A DNA stretch of 64,000 bases from Takakia lepidozioides (Eukaryota > Streptophyta > Takakiopsida > Takakiales > Takakiaceae): positions 24,738,001 through 24,802,000 of the forward strand of contig CM060734.1 of assembly GCA_030704615.1 (NCBI GenBank), given 5' to 3'. A program made the translations under genes and the position numbers. Positions 12,435 through 23,516 of the stretch are shown here, piece by piece. The notes under the pieces were generated by a model. The model had not been told where the DNA came from, did no database searches, and was given only the letters and a program-made list of their open reading frames with translations. Each line of letters starts with the position of its first letter. Position 1 is the first letter of the stretch.

Positions 12435-12762
12435 GGAAACCACTCTCATGATATAGTCTCTTTCCATATCATTTTTGAAGTTAGTTTGAACAAAATCCAA
12501 TGCATTGTAGAGAGCCTGAGTTGCTGCCACGTGCACATCATTGATGGTTTCAGAGGCATCCAACGAGTTTTTAAGAATCAAGCCGGCAAGTTTCCGACTC
12601 TCCGGAAGTTTTTCATTGTTGGATAACTCATGGGAAAAATGATGAGAAAAGCAGCCAAGTTCTGCTGTTGAAATTGCTTAGATTATCCTCTGCCACCTTC
12701 CGTAACTTGCCATTGGCGGACTGCGCATTCAACAGAATCTGAGTCACCTCCAGCGCCAGCCT
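12435..12762 (-). pseudogene. Importin-beta N-terminal fragment with internal deletion
   Basis: Resembles the N-terminus of plant importin subunit beta-1 (nuclear import receptor, HEAT repeats). It contains ALEVTQILLNAQSANGKLRK, then after a frame change NNEKLPESRKLAGLILKNSL, then jumps to HVAATQALYNALDFVQTNF and NDMERDYIMRVV. In the family these last blocks are separated by roughly 100 residues, so the copy skips or deletes that part. No introns are seen between the blocks. A PPR fragment abuts it upstream on the same strand. Confidence 0.8.
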
Positions 12763-12827
12763 GGAAAGAGAGTCATCTCCAATAAGAGAGTCAATGGCCA
12801 TAAGGGGTACTTTTCCAGCCCGATGGC

Positions 12828-12960
12828 AGGCTGGCACACCACCTCCAAAGCCTCCCCCGTGCATCCATGCTGCGCATATCCAGTGATCATTGCATTCCAT
12901 GTCACCACAATTCATTCAACCATATTGTCAAGCACTCCCTTCCATATGCCCACTAGGGCA
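12828..12960 (-). pseudogene. PPR single-repeat fragment
   Basis: On the minus strand the sequence reads GVLDNMVE, stop, then TWNAMITGYAQHGCTGEALE, a clear PPR S/L repeat core. It is followed directly by the importin-beta fragment. A diverged second copy lies about 200 bp further right (13029-13150). Confidence 0.65.
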
Positions 12961-13028
12961 GTGTTCAGAAAGTCAAGGCTCGTACCTTCTTGCTTTGATG
13001 AAGTCACCATGAACCTCTTTGCCTTTCC

Positions 13029-13150
13029 CTAGGGTTGGCAGGCTGGCACCCCATCTCCAAAGCCTCCCACACGCAAGCATGCAACCCATATCCAGCGATC
13101 ATCGCATTCTATGACACACAATTCGTTCAGCTGTATTGTCAAACAAGCCC
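13029..13150 (-). pseudogene. PPR single-repeat fragment, duplicate
   Basis: Minus-strand reading gives DNTAERIV, a shift, then NAMIAGYGLHACVWEALEMG with a stop in place of the Trp before NAMI. The nucleotide match to 12828-12930 shows a local tandem duplication. Confidence 0.55.
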
Positions 13151-13173
13151 ATACCCAAGCGGGGTCGAACCCA

Positions 13174-13329
13174 CTACTAATGCCCTTTGTGCAGGAAAAT
13201 GTGTCAAAGTCTGATTGGCGGTGCCGGGAGGCAGCCACATATGCTTTTGGTTCAATACTTGAGGGGCCTACTTCGTTGGGAAAGCTTTTGGCCCTCAACT
13301 TCATGCTGAGCGCCATGAAAGACGAATAG
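13174..13329 (+). pseudogene. Importin-beta internal HEAT fragment, opposite strand
   Basis: Reads LLMPFVQENVSKSDWRCREA, then TYAFGSILEGPTSLGKLLAL and NFMLSAMKDE before a stop (13327-13329). This matches a conserved importin-beta-1 segment around residues 350-410. A short deletion removes the residues between KLLAL and NFML. It lies on the strand opposite to the N-terminal fragment only 400 bp away, so the two pieces were rearranged or arrived separately. Confidence 0.8.
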
Positions 13330-13337
13330 AATCATGT

Positions 13338-13447
13338 TTCCAATCATCTCTCCAAAACTCAATCAGAGTGGAGTGCTACAATGAGCATAATCAGAACTTT
13401 ATAGACAACACCAGCTCAAAGGGTATTCCAAAAGGCTAGTTTGATAA
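13338..13447 (+). repeat. Direct repeat, left copy (pairs with 16576-16708)
   Basis: About 110 bp beginning ttccaatc and ending ggctagtttgat is nearly identical to 16576-16708; the right copy carries an extra partial duplication of the gagtgga/gtgctacaatgag part. The two copies bracket about 3.1 kb of non-coding repeat sequence. Confidence 0.85.
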
Positions 13448-13831
13448 GTTAAGCCAGCCCCTATGTATTTTGAAAAAGCCCAACAAGACCACTGCTTGGT
13501 ATTCTTCCAAATCAAGTACAGCTTGGTACTTTCCAAGTTAACATAGTAAAACTGAACCTGTTTCAAATTCAAAGGATGGTTCCAATGGCATCGTTGGCAA
13601 CCTTAAAACAGGTGTTATGTAATCTGAAAAGCCCATCACGTCAGCTGCTTGGTAATCTCTAAGTTAAAACAGTGTAACCAGGGCTGTTTTAAATTTAGAA
13701 TTCTGACCTCAATGTTCAAAAAGTACCGCTTGGTACTTACCGAGTTAAATCAGCATAAGAAGGCCTATCTTAAGCATCATTGGATAGCCTTATAAGGTCT
13801 GGAGATGGTACCTCCAGCACCATATCAAAAT

Positions 13832-13970
13832 GCAGCCGAAGCTCAGACTGGTATCATGCCAGAAAACTGATTTACAATCAGGTTGAAAACCCCACCAATA
13901 TGGTACCAAAGTTCAGACTGGTATCATACCAGAAAACTGACTTATAATTAGGTTACAACCCATAAAAACC
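13832..13970 (+). repeat. Two-unit tandem repeat, period 70 bp
   Basis: Two units share ttcagactggtatcataccag and agaaaactga with a few substitutions. Upstream (13490-13760) a looser motif cttggtan(t/a)ttccaagttaa recurs three to four times. Confidence 0.7.
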
Positions 13971-14079
13971 AAAAAGGATTAAGGTTGAGAGGCTGAATCG
14001 TATCAGATGCCCCACTGAAGCAGTATGTAGCGTCAATCGTCACCATCGCCAAGTCCTTTGATCATCTGCAAACTGAAAA

Positions 14080-15060
14080 AATACACATCAAGTGAAGACC
14101 CTCACCTGTGCCCGTCCCAAAAACCACCCGTCCCAAAAACCACCACAACAAGATGTGTGTTAGTGAGGATGCACGAGGTGAGTAGCACGTCTTCACAGTT
14201 GCTATCCATGTTGCATTTTACAGTGAGCAAATTGATCAAAAGTAAAACATAGATGCGACACCACAAATAACTTTAATCGTTTGTGGAGTGGGACGCTGCG
14301 GCATTCAACCCCTGAATCTCAAGAGATCACAGCAGAATGCAACAAATTGGGATATTTGAGGACAAATTGCATCTTTACAAAGTGCATGATACTTCCCCCA
14401 TTACCTTATGAGCGCTACTGCTTCATGAATAAGAAAAATTGCAGGCAAACACAACATTAGATCATTTGCCAGTACGGGAAATGGAAGAGCCTACCGCCAT
14501 CGCGCAAGAAAAAACAAAATGCACGCGGATCGTGATGCTTGAGCACTCAGCTCAGCCGCCATCGCCATCCTCCAGAAAAAACAAACACGAGTATCGTGCC
14601 GTGCTTGGGGCAGAGAGGCAGTTAGCAAACCATCCCGTGATTTCATCCACTAAGATGAAATTTTGCATTTCATTAGAATTACATCATCTTAGGTTTACAT
14701 CCATTAGGGTAACATCCAAGATGGATGTAATCCGTCATGGATGAAAAATTGCAAGCTACATCCTTAATGATAAAGCTCAAGACAATAATTCATCCAGTTA
14801 GGGATTATACCTGGCATATTTTTCATATGGATGAAATTCAAAACATATTCCATTAGGGATTAGAAAGAAGGTATATCCAAACCAGGTAGGCTTAGGAAAA
14901 AAATTGTTAATTCCAAACAGATAATTGGAGAGAGGGAGAGAGAAGGAGAGAGGGGGCGCCCACCATCCAACCCCTGGTATGGCAGTCCCTTATGGAGTGA
15001 GTGTGGTATGTACTCACCCCGTAAGGGAGTGCATACCGGACCCATTCTCATAAGGTTCTC
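14080..15060 (+). repeat. Dispersed repeat X, copy A
   Basis: Non-coding. Shares with 26780-27880 the block gaccctcacctg, a run of ttcatcc/ggatgaaa palindromes, a gagaggga-rich block and a terminal hairpin (15005-15037, stem ggtatg[t]actc / gagtgcatacc). Divergence is moderate, so this is an old family. No coding capacity or terminal repeats were found. Confidence 0.65.
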
Positions 15061-15384
15061 CCTCTACAATATAGTTCTATCCTTGGACTTGAATACCAAA
15101 AAAATAAAAGGTCTACATTCTCTCTGCCCTCAGATCACGAGTGAACATTGGCATAGCATAAATCAAACTTGGCAAGAATATAGAATCATGTGTTTTCCAT
15201 GTTACCTCTTATCTTGTCAACAAGCTCTTGTAAAAAAGTAGAGACCAAGGAAGGATCTCCGTGCGATGCAGTTTTATCTTTGGTTAAAAAACTACAGTCT
15301 CTGCTTCCCAAGTCAAGAGAAAATATGGACAAAACATTCATATAGCTGGGCACGCAAGAGTTCAAAAATTACAAGTGTTCTTCA

Positions 15385-15630
15385 ACCGATGGCAGTAAAT
15401 TATTGCACATTTTTCCACCATATCAGCCAACTTTATGGTTACAACCATTTTTCCAAAGGTATGAATAAGAACTTGTGTTCTTCCCAGTGGCAGTAATCTA
15501 CTTCCCGTGATTCACAACATGAACATGTAAATAAGAACATTGGCAGCAATCTGTTGCCCATCTTTTCACCATATCAACCAGCTTTATGGTTTTAAAACCA
15601 CATTTCCTTAAGGTATAAAAAAAGACATAT
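15385..15630 (+). repeat. Imperfect tandem duplication, period about 155 bp
   Basis: The segment with ttttccaccatatcagccaa and tttatggtt at 15410 recurs near 15565 as ttttcaccatatcaaccagc and tttatggtt. Non-coding. Confidence 0.65.
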
Positions 15631-15743
15631 CATGTTACACCTGGGCATTTTTTTAGTGGTGCTATAAAGAGCAAACCCACATCCAGGAGAAGTATTAAAG
15701 CCCACGAGTAGGGAAGGCTTTTCATCATAAGGGATCTGATGCT

Positions 15744-16260
15744 GACATAAGACATCAACTACAGGTTACCAGTTAACAGGAGTAATATGCATTGACCGGA
15801 TCATGTAGAAGGTGTACACACATACTCTAACATGCTGTTTTACCCGGGCCTAGCTCATAATATCAGTATGCAAGAAACCCTTAGATGTTCTTCAAGTAAT
15901 ATCAGCAATGCCTTTCTCTCGTTGTCCAATCCGCCAACAATTTTTTATTGGAGAGGATCATCATACCTTATGAGGGATTTGTTGCTCCACACTATTGTTA
16001 TGGAGGTATAGGGGGCTGATACCCCATGGCTTTCCTAGACATCTGCAAAAGCCGTTAAAGGTGTTAGTACATCATAGTAAGAAAACTGGAAAATGGCAAT
16101 GAGAGAGAGTGTGTGTACAGAAACCACTAAGTACACTGGTCAAGAATAGAGAGGGAAGATATATTGTCTTGTCGAGACATGGACACGACCAAACAAGGTT
16201 TTTGTCAAATTAACGACAAATCAGCCTCATAACAAGGCACTATCTAACTTCACCTTCCAT
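15744..16260 (+). repeat. Dispersed repeat Y, copy A
   Basis: Aligns by eye with 24965-25530 over about 500 bp in the same orientation: gaccggatcatgta, aaggtgtacac, gcctagctca, accttatga, gtcgagacatggaca and acgacaaatcagcctcataa. Non-coding. Repeats X and Y occur as X then Y here but Y then X in copy B. Confidence 0.75.
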
Positions 16261-16575
16261 AGGCAGTATCTTACCTGATAAAAACTCATGTCATCTTCTT
16301 GAAAATACATGAAAAATTAGGGTGGGAGGGTGGGATTTCCAAGACAACCATCACCCTAGATTCAGATGTCATTCATCATTGAAGGAGTCTTGTTTTTCTT
16401 ATAAAACAATTGGGACAAACACCACCACCTTTGGTACATACCAGATCCGCATAAACACTTGAGCCTTTAAGAATGAGTTGTGGTGTTGCAATTCCAAGAG
16501 CCCAGCCAGATAATTTAGACCAGCCAACATGCTATGTCTATGTTCCATGAATGCATAAAGGTCTGGATCTGGTTT

Positions 16576-16708
16576 TCCAATCCTCTCCAAAACTCAATCT
16601 GAGTGGAGTGCTCCAATGAGAGCGGAGTGCTACAATGAGCATAATCAGAACTTTATAGACAACACCAGCTCAAAGGGTATTCCAAAAGGCTAGTTTGATA
16701 CGTTAAAC
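16576..16708 (+). repeat. Direct repeat, right copy
   Basis: Partner of 13338-13447. It ends 40 bp before the ORF1-like reading frame at 16750. Confidence 0.85.
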
Positions 16709-16749
16709 CAGGGCGACCGAGCATTTGTACTCACCAGGGCCTCCCCGGC

Positions 16750-17556
16750 ATGCCCAAGCAAGGAAAGGTCGAAAAGGCATTTGACCTCTCCGCGTCCACG
16801 GACCACCTATCACTGTACCTGGCAAGCGAAGTCCTCATCGGAACAATCGGCAGCAAGCTCACCATGCACCTGATCACAGAAACATACCTACACAATGACG
16901 AATTCGAAATTATGCATGTCGCCAAGACAGGACCTGACACAAAATTTTGTTTCATCTACCTAGCTACCGAGGACACCAAAACAAGAATGCTCGCCCACGG
17001 AGTACGGATCAAGCATATGCTAATCAACCCTCAACTCCGCACAAGACGCACAAGTGTGACCGGCATTGCCGCAACACCACAGGAAATCTCTGCGGAGAGA
17101 GATGTCCTCACCCTAGTGGTGAAAAATCTCAATCCATTGCACCCACAAGCAGAGACAGAAGCAGCAATTCGCAACTTGATGGGCAAAGACAACATCGAAA
17201 GCCTGCACTTCAACAAGATTGCCAGAACGGAGAAAGTCCGCCACAATGGTATGATCCTTATCACCTGGAAAAACCCGAGCATATATACTCAGTAGAGCAA
17301 TAGACCCCCCACCCTTGTAATTGACAGGCTAGTTCGTTTTGAGCCGCACATTTGTAGCTTGAATGGCTCGGAGCCACCTGCGGCCGAAATTCTAGAAAGG
17401 TTACGAGTGGCCAACATTAATCAGGCTCTGGCAGACACCATCAACTCGATCATCATCAAACTAGAAACAAAGTCCAAAGGAGGCCATGACTCTATGCTGA
17501 CGGATATTGACAGGAGGCTCGCCGCCCATGCTATGTCAATCAAATCTGACATGTGA
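16750..17556 (+). pseudogene. LINE ORF1-like protein remnant (RRM-like fold suspected)
   Basis: A 181-codon open frame (16750-17295), then after one stop a further frame to 17556. The first part alternates predicted strands and helices in two RRM-like modules; the second module runs DVLTLVVKNLNPLHPQAETE, then AAIRNLMG and MILITWKNPS. The second frame (LNGSEPPAAEILERLRVANI...) looks helical. No zinc knuckle was found. I suggest ORF1 of a LINE because a 2A-like motif of the kind found at LINE ORF2 starts lies downstream at 19112. The family is not firmly recognised. Confidence 0.45.
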
Positions 17557-17810
17557 GGACCAGGGTTTGCCATCACCATGACTGCTCGACAGGATTCGCC
17601 ACCTACAATACTACTACTCTATTACCAAATACATGGGCATTCACTTGGCCAGCTTCTACGAACCGCCAACAAATATCTTGCAACTGCCACTACCCTCAGA
17701 GCCTCCCCTCTCGGCGCAGGGCTTCAAGCCCTTGGTAATGCGCAACTACTCCCGCCAACGTCACAAGTCCATGAGATTGTCCAATTGCCCACCGTTCACA
17801 ACCCCACCCA

Positions 17811-17818
17811 CCCCCCCC

Positions 17819-17851
<33 letters not shown>

Positions 17852-19165
17852 ACTTTTTGATGTTGCGTTGCGCACCAAGGACGACCCCGCCCTGCTGATG
17901 GCTGCCCCATCGCCAGCACACCATACCAAGTCGCCCACACCATCACCTCCTACCAGCACTGATGCATATCCAGCTGCGAAGACGGCACAGCTGCCAGGGC
18001 CCCCGGGTCCCCTCCTCTCCAAGGCCTTTGCTTTATTGTTCACTATCAACTCTCAACTCTCAATACCTGCTATACTGGGCCCCGTAGCCAGCTATTTTTT
18101 TTTCTCCTCATCTCTAATCAGAAATCTGTCTTCACTCTCCTCCCTAACCACCTCTCTCTGTGTCTACCCACTGCCCCCAATATACTGACCACCTGCGACC
18201 CTTCTCTCACTATTACGAGCTCACTCTGCGCTCCATCGATCTGCACTGCACGCACACACTGCACTACTATTCACTATCTACAAGCCCCTTCTACTCCAGC
18301 GCCCCCTTAAACGCACAATCCCATCTCCCTGCTCGTACCCAGATGGCCCCCTCCACCCCCCCCGCCCTACACGTGGCGGATCCCTACTACAGACACGTCC
18401 CGCCTCCAATTCAATCATAACCCCTACCAGCCCACCCCTCTTCATTAACTATTGAACTCACCCATCATCCTCTTAAGACATCCATCTCTCCGACACAACA
18501 TTATTCATCTCGTCATCTCCCATGCCCCAGAGACATCATTTACGGGCTGTCGGCCAGCCCTCCCGTACTTACCCACTCATGTCCCATACGTTTCAATCCC
18601 CGCCACATCCAACAAACACCCCTATACCCCGCGCCTAACCCCCACCCATTCATTCACTCCACAATCACTACATCCATCCCCCTCACCCATACCCCCACCC
18701 CTGCCCCTGGCCATCTCCTCCACCCCACACCCCACAACTCCGCTTTCATGGATATCACTTGATTACCAATACTACACATCCCCATATCCATGACGGATAC
18801 GAAACCCAATCCCCCCCCCAATCCCCCTCCTTTATCCCCCCCCCCTTTATCCCCATATCCCACCCCACCCCATCACCTGCCAACCAGGCTCCACCTCACG
18901 CACACCGAGCTCTTCCAGGCCCCAATGACCTCACGACCACTCTTATTCCCTCTCCCCATCACCAGCTATATGTTAATCCCACCCCCCCCTCATAACTCGT
19001 TGCCCAACGCCCTGGCCGATATACTACAATCCTCACTTCTAACTCTTAACACTCCTACATCATGTATCATCCCCCGTCACACCAAGCTAAAGCTAATGTG
19101 CCTGCGAAACCCTTCTCCTCCTGAGATTGGGGACATACAATCCCAACCCTGGCCCTGATGATACA
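17811..19165 (+). repeat. C-rich, G-poor strand-asymmetric tract with poly(C) run
   Basis: Begins with a run of 31 C (17821-17851) and stays rich in C, A and T with very few G for about 1.3 kb. All apparent frames are Pro/Thr/Ser/His low complexity. Similar composition resumes at 19735-19950, after a gypsy fragment. It could be the linker or UTR region of the LINE whose ORF1-like part precedes it. Confidence 0.7.
19112..19156 (+). other. 2A-like motif LLLLRLGTYNPNPGP (LINE ORF2 start?)
   Basis: Fifteen in-frame codons spell four Leu, Arg-Leu-Gly, then TYNPNPGP. 2A-like peptides end in NPGP after a hydrophobic Leu run, and several non-LTR retrotransposon ORF2 proteins start this way. Asp-Asp follows. 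The frame continues to about 19275 (TLIDTLHIDSQERYKQTAYF) until the gypsy fragment. Ribosome-skipping activity is inference. Confidence 0.5.
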
Positions 19166-19284
19166 CCAACCTTAATTGATACACTTCATATAGACTCTCA
19201 AGAGCGTTACAAACAAACCGCATACTTTAGACAAACAACGGTCTCGCTTACGCCTGCATATCAACACAGACGCTTCGGATGTGG

Positions 19285-19720
19285 TGTCGATTACAAGGCT
19301 CTGAATAAAGTACTATCAAAAATCGGTACCCTTTGCCAGGATCGCGACCCTCTTTGATCGAGTTGGCAGGAGCGACAGTATTTCAGCCGGATCGACTTGC
19401 GCCTCCGGCTATCATCAAATCGAGTGGCGGAAGGAGAGAGGAGAAGAACCGCGTGCAGGACAAGTTATGTTCTAGAGTTCTTGGTAATGCCTTTTGGGCC
19501 ACCAATGCACCAGCGACATTTAGCACGTTGATGAACAGCCTTTTCCAGGAGTGTTGGATGACTTTGTGATCGTGTACTCGACGACATCTTGGTGTATTCG
19601 AAACAAAGGAGAGCACCTGGAGCACACCTCAAAGGGTGTTCCAGAAATTGCGGAAGGGAAGCTGTATGCCAAGCTTCAAAGTGCGAATTCGGGGTCACAA
19701 GGGAGTTCTGGGGCATGTCC
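19285..19720 (+). pseudogene. Ty3/gypsy reverse transcriptase fragment
   Basis: Matches the gypsy pol at 23.9-24.8 kb on the opposite strand. Pieces of VDYKALNKV, then [44 protein letters not shown] (the YIDD box is destroyed) and EGKLYAKLQ appear with several frame changes. The flanks are abrupt and lie within the C-rich tract. No LTRs are seen. Confidence 0.8.
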
Positions 19721-19959
19721 GCACATCGTCCACACGGCACATAAACTTCATCAATCCCACGCAACACCTATTATTTCTCCTAATCCTTAACATCTCCCCA
19801 CTCCCAACCATATGCAACGACTACCTCGCGACCTAACCCGAATACGCATTTCGGTGCCCCCTTTGCACAGGCTACAACCTGCTACCCCTACAACTACACC
19901 TGCTACCCACCTACCCACCCCCACAATTAACCTAGCACCCCCCCCCATCACCCTAACTC

Positions 19960-22870
19960 TCCACAAATGCCTGAGAGTTTCGAATACTGGGCAGGGAAGG
20001 TTCTTGCCCTGTGGTTGACTATTGTAGTTTAGGAGGAGGTCCAGAGGGGAATGACGTTCAAGGCTCCACTGCCTGTAAAAGACTTTGATTAAGGGCCCAA
20101 TTTTAGCCGTGCAGTGCAGGTGAGTGGCAATGCTCATGGTCTCGATGATTTCTGAGGAACAGCACGAGCACAAGTGCGTCATGAATTGTAGCCCCTCCCT
20201 ACCTTGAGTTCTCTATTTGCGATTTGCCAAGAACCGAGATTTTGGCTGGCCTAATCTTCAGCCCAAATCGAAGACCATATCGGTGTCCATTTTTCATTTG
20301 CGAAACCCCATGAGCCCACTTGCCATTCCATATGGGGAAAGGGGAAGCTGATTGTTGAGGGCCCTGTAGGCTTTTCTTGGGGGTGTAGAGAGAAGCGGGG
20401 TTGGGGAACAACCAAAATCTCCAATCCCATTCTTTTGGGTCTAGATTGAGGTCAGCCAGGGGCCTACCAGAGATCCACACAAACGTGTTTGAAGCTAGCC
20501 AGGAAAGGATAGGTGTAGTGAGGCGGGGGAGAGGATCAAAATCTTTGAATTTTGAAGACCAGGTTTGCAGATATCGACCAGGGGTATGAGGAAGCAAGGG
20601 AAGAGAGATTGTGAATGGGAGATTAGGATGAGGGTCAGAGTATGAGGGTGAATGTGGAAATCGAACCCATGATAGTGTGAATCAGTGACTTGAAGGACCA
20701 GGATGATGGTGAGCTAACCATTTATGATACCCAAAGTCCCGAAGTTCATGAGGGGGTTTGAGGCCCTGCCTGCAGAGCTGCAATCCAGTGTAGTGGAATA
20801 GAATTGATAATAAGTTGAAGCCTGATCTGACCCTGGTCATACCCACTATAGGGGCGGTGGAAACTTCCTGCTGAAAACCGCAGGTGACCCAGGTCCGTAA
20901 GTTGGGTTATGCCTCTGTTGTCCTAACCAGCGACCATCTCTTGGCCAGACCCCTTTCTTCTTCGGCGAGGGACTATTGGTGTTCAGAAAAGATGCCTGCC
21001 GTAGAGTTTTCCTCATCAGATTCGGGGCTTTTTTTTTTGGAGAAATGGTTTTGATTGAAGCCCAAGCCTTCCAGATTATGACCAGAGAGGTGAGCCAACT
21101 GATTTGTGCCTAAACACTTTGGGTGTATCCGCGAGCGAAGGCTGCCATTTGGAGTTTTCAGGGGACTTGCCACATGAGGTTCCCCACCACTAGAAACTTT
21201 CCACGAACCTCCTGCCGGGCCCCAGAATCTGGGGATCCACTTCCCAAGAGGGCATGATCTGGGTTTCTTCTTGTCGAGAACTCCCAGCCCCCATTTTCTT
21301 TGTTGACAGATCTGTTTCGCACAAGACCTGTGACGAACCTTTTGACCTGGCCCCGCAAGCTCCCCAGATGAAGTTGCGAAGCAAGCTTTATATTCACGGA
21401 CTTGGTTGCGGGAGGGGCGCCAGAGATGCCGCATAGAACCAAATGCCAGCGGATCCACCTGATTTGCTATCAATGCCCGTCCTGTGATTGATAGGAATGT
21501 TTGGCCCCAGAAGAGAGAATTTATTTTGATCTTTGAAGGGATAGGGGCAAAGCGTTGCTCATCTGAGAGGTCAACCCCGAAGGTATAGCCTAGCAGGGTG
21601 GTCGTCTGACCCGGTTGCAGCCAAGAAAGACCTATATTAGTTCCCCAGAGGGTGAAGGCCCTAGGGCGGATTGGACGTATCACCACACTCAAGAAGGGCG
21701 TAGGTTTTGTTCCAATTAAACTTCGAAGCCCGAGGCCACAAGAAGGAAGATAAAGTGGCAAAGGCACTGTCTAGATGATTTGGGTTTGCTTTAAGCATAA
21801 GGAAAGTGTTATCTACACTACATAGCTCCATGATCTGTATAGGCTGATTAGTGATGTAGCTAGTGAGTTTGAGTCCTGTGATTCGCTGATTTGCTTGCAG
21901 CATGTAACCCAAGGTGTCCGCTGCAATGATAAAGAGAAAGGGAGCCAGAGGGCAGCCCTGTCTGACAGAACACTGAGCAAGAAGGCTTGGAGACCGAACA
22001 TTAACAATAACTCTACTAGTTGATCCTGACAGGAGAATGCGTACCCATTGGCAGAAGCTGGGGGGTAGACCAATCTTGGCAAGGGTATCTAAGAGAAAGG
22101 GCCACTCCACCCGATCGAAGGCCTTTTCAAAGTCAAGGAGAAGGAGGGCTATAGCATGTTGGGTTTTGAGAGCATAGTGGGGTAACTCTTGGGCTAGCAG
22201 CAGGTTATCCAAAATGTACCTTCCTTTAATGAAGCCTGACTGGCTTGGTCTGATGATGGAAGGCAAAAGCGGTTGAAGACGGAGTGCGAGCCCCTTTGCT
22301 ATGAGTTTGTATGCTACATTCAGAAGGGTAATAGGTTTGTAGTTGGTTAGGCTAGTTCTATCTATCTCCTTTTTTCAAAAGAAGAGTAATGACTCCCTGT
22401 GACATTGCAGCAGCATGTGTTTGAGAGGAAGATGTGGTTGGACATTGCTAGAAAGTCCTCCGAGATGGGGTCCATAGTTTCCTGTAGAACTCCACTGGGA
22501 TACCATCCAAGCCAGGGCACTTCCCCTCTTTAAGTTTAGACAAAGCCTCTGACAGTTCGTCCTCAGAGAGGGGTCCTTCCAGGGAAGCGGCAACAGCAGG
22601 GGAGACCAGGGTGGGTGTATTGGCCAGGCAGGCTTTGTGCTCTGTTGAGTCAACAGGGACATCACTGCGGAAGAGGGCTTGAAAGTGGTTTGCGGCGAAG
22701 CGGGCCATGGGTTTAGGGTCTAAGAAGGATGCACCAAAGGAGAGATCGGTGAGTTCAGATATGGATTGGGATGCTTTTCTGAGTTTGGTTTTAGCGAAGA
22801 AACACCTGGTCATTTTTTCTCCCTTGGAAGACCAGTTGATCCCTACTGAAAGTTTGAGTTTTTGCGCTTG
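19960..22870 (-). pseudogene. LINE ORF2 (RT plus zinc-binding C-terminus), dead
   Basis: Minus-strand order: palm lead-in SEDELSEALSKLKEGKCPGL and DGIPVEFY (22813-22450); GFIKGRYILDNLLLAQELPH, LLLLDFEKAFDRVEWPFLLD, RQGCPLAPFLFIIAADTLGY (22266-21661); then thumb, NFIWGACG and the C-terminal part PLADLNLDPKEWDWRF (20597-20199). A zf-RVT-like HLCSCCSSE element lies near 20170. The catalytic box reads SVDN instead of F/YADD, so the second Asp is lost. Several frame breaks occur (22450, 21660, 20970). The endonuclease part is absent. Confidence 0.9.
20600..20735 (-). mobile_element. Possible second type of tRNA-derived SINE
   Basis: On the minus strand an A-box-like ggttagctcacc is followed about 50 bp later by the B box gggttcgatttcc (around 20653-20665). 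The stretch falls between two blocks of LINE ORF2 homology, as an insertion would. No target-site duplication was recognised, so this is tentative. Confidence 0.3.
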
Positions 22871-23159
22871 CAGGTTGTGGAAGGAAAGTATTGAAAACAG
22901 ATAACAGAAACGAGGAGAAGCTTTGGAATGAAGGAGCAGGGATAGAGTGTGGGTCGAGATTCATCGAAGCGGGCCAGATTTCAAGCTCCAGATTACCTAT
23001 TATTCCCTATGGAAGGATAGCTACAAGAAACCTGCATGGGTAGATGGTCAATTGGAAGCCGCGGCAGCAGCGACACAAATGATAAAATTAGGCACCTCAA
23101 CCATGACCACAGCTTCTGGAAGAGGATCAAGAGAGCGAGTCCACAATGCATGTTCTGGC

Positions 23160-23283
23160 ACTTCTGGGCATGTCAAGATGCTTTGTGAGGCAGGCAGACT
23201 GAATGAGGCTCTACAGACTTTAAACCAATGAGGAATTTCAGCAGATTCAAATAAGTATGTCTGTCTCTTGCTTAAGTGGTTTT
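23160..23283 (+). pseudogene. PPR protein N-terminal fragment
   Basis: Reads VKMLCEAGRLNEALQTLNQ, stop, GISADSNKYVCLLLKWF. This is the usual lead-in and first repeat of plant PLS PPR proteins (the family pattern ISADSNTYVCLLQAC). TGA at 23229-23231 replaces an expected Arg. The rest of the gene is missing. Confidence 0.7.
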
Positions 23284-23516
23284 GAAGATTATGCTTGGCT
23301 TCCAAATAGGTATTGTTAGAGCCCTTACCAAGTGCCTTTCAGTCTGTAAAAAGAAAATGGAGTCACCTCGGTTCAATTTTGTTCGGCCGCTTCCAGCATC
23401 CCACCGCTACTCCCCCGCCGGAATTCGGACCAATCAAAAATGCCCCCAAAAAAGGGTGTTCTCTTCGTTCACTATTGCAGAACTCTCTATAAAGAGTGCA
23501 CGAAGTAGAACACAAA

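Noticed and set aside
17696-18049. Minus-strand Gly-rich protein
   Set aside because: It is the antisense of the poly(C)/C-rich tract; low complexity, with no domain or splice support.
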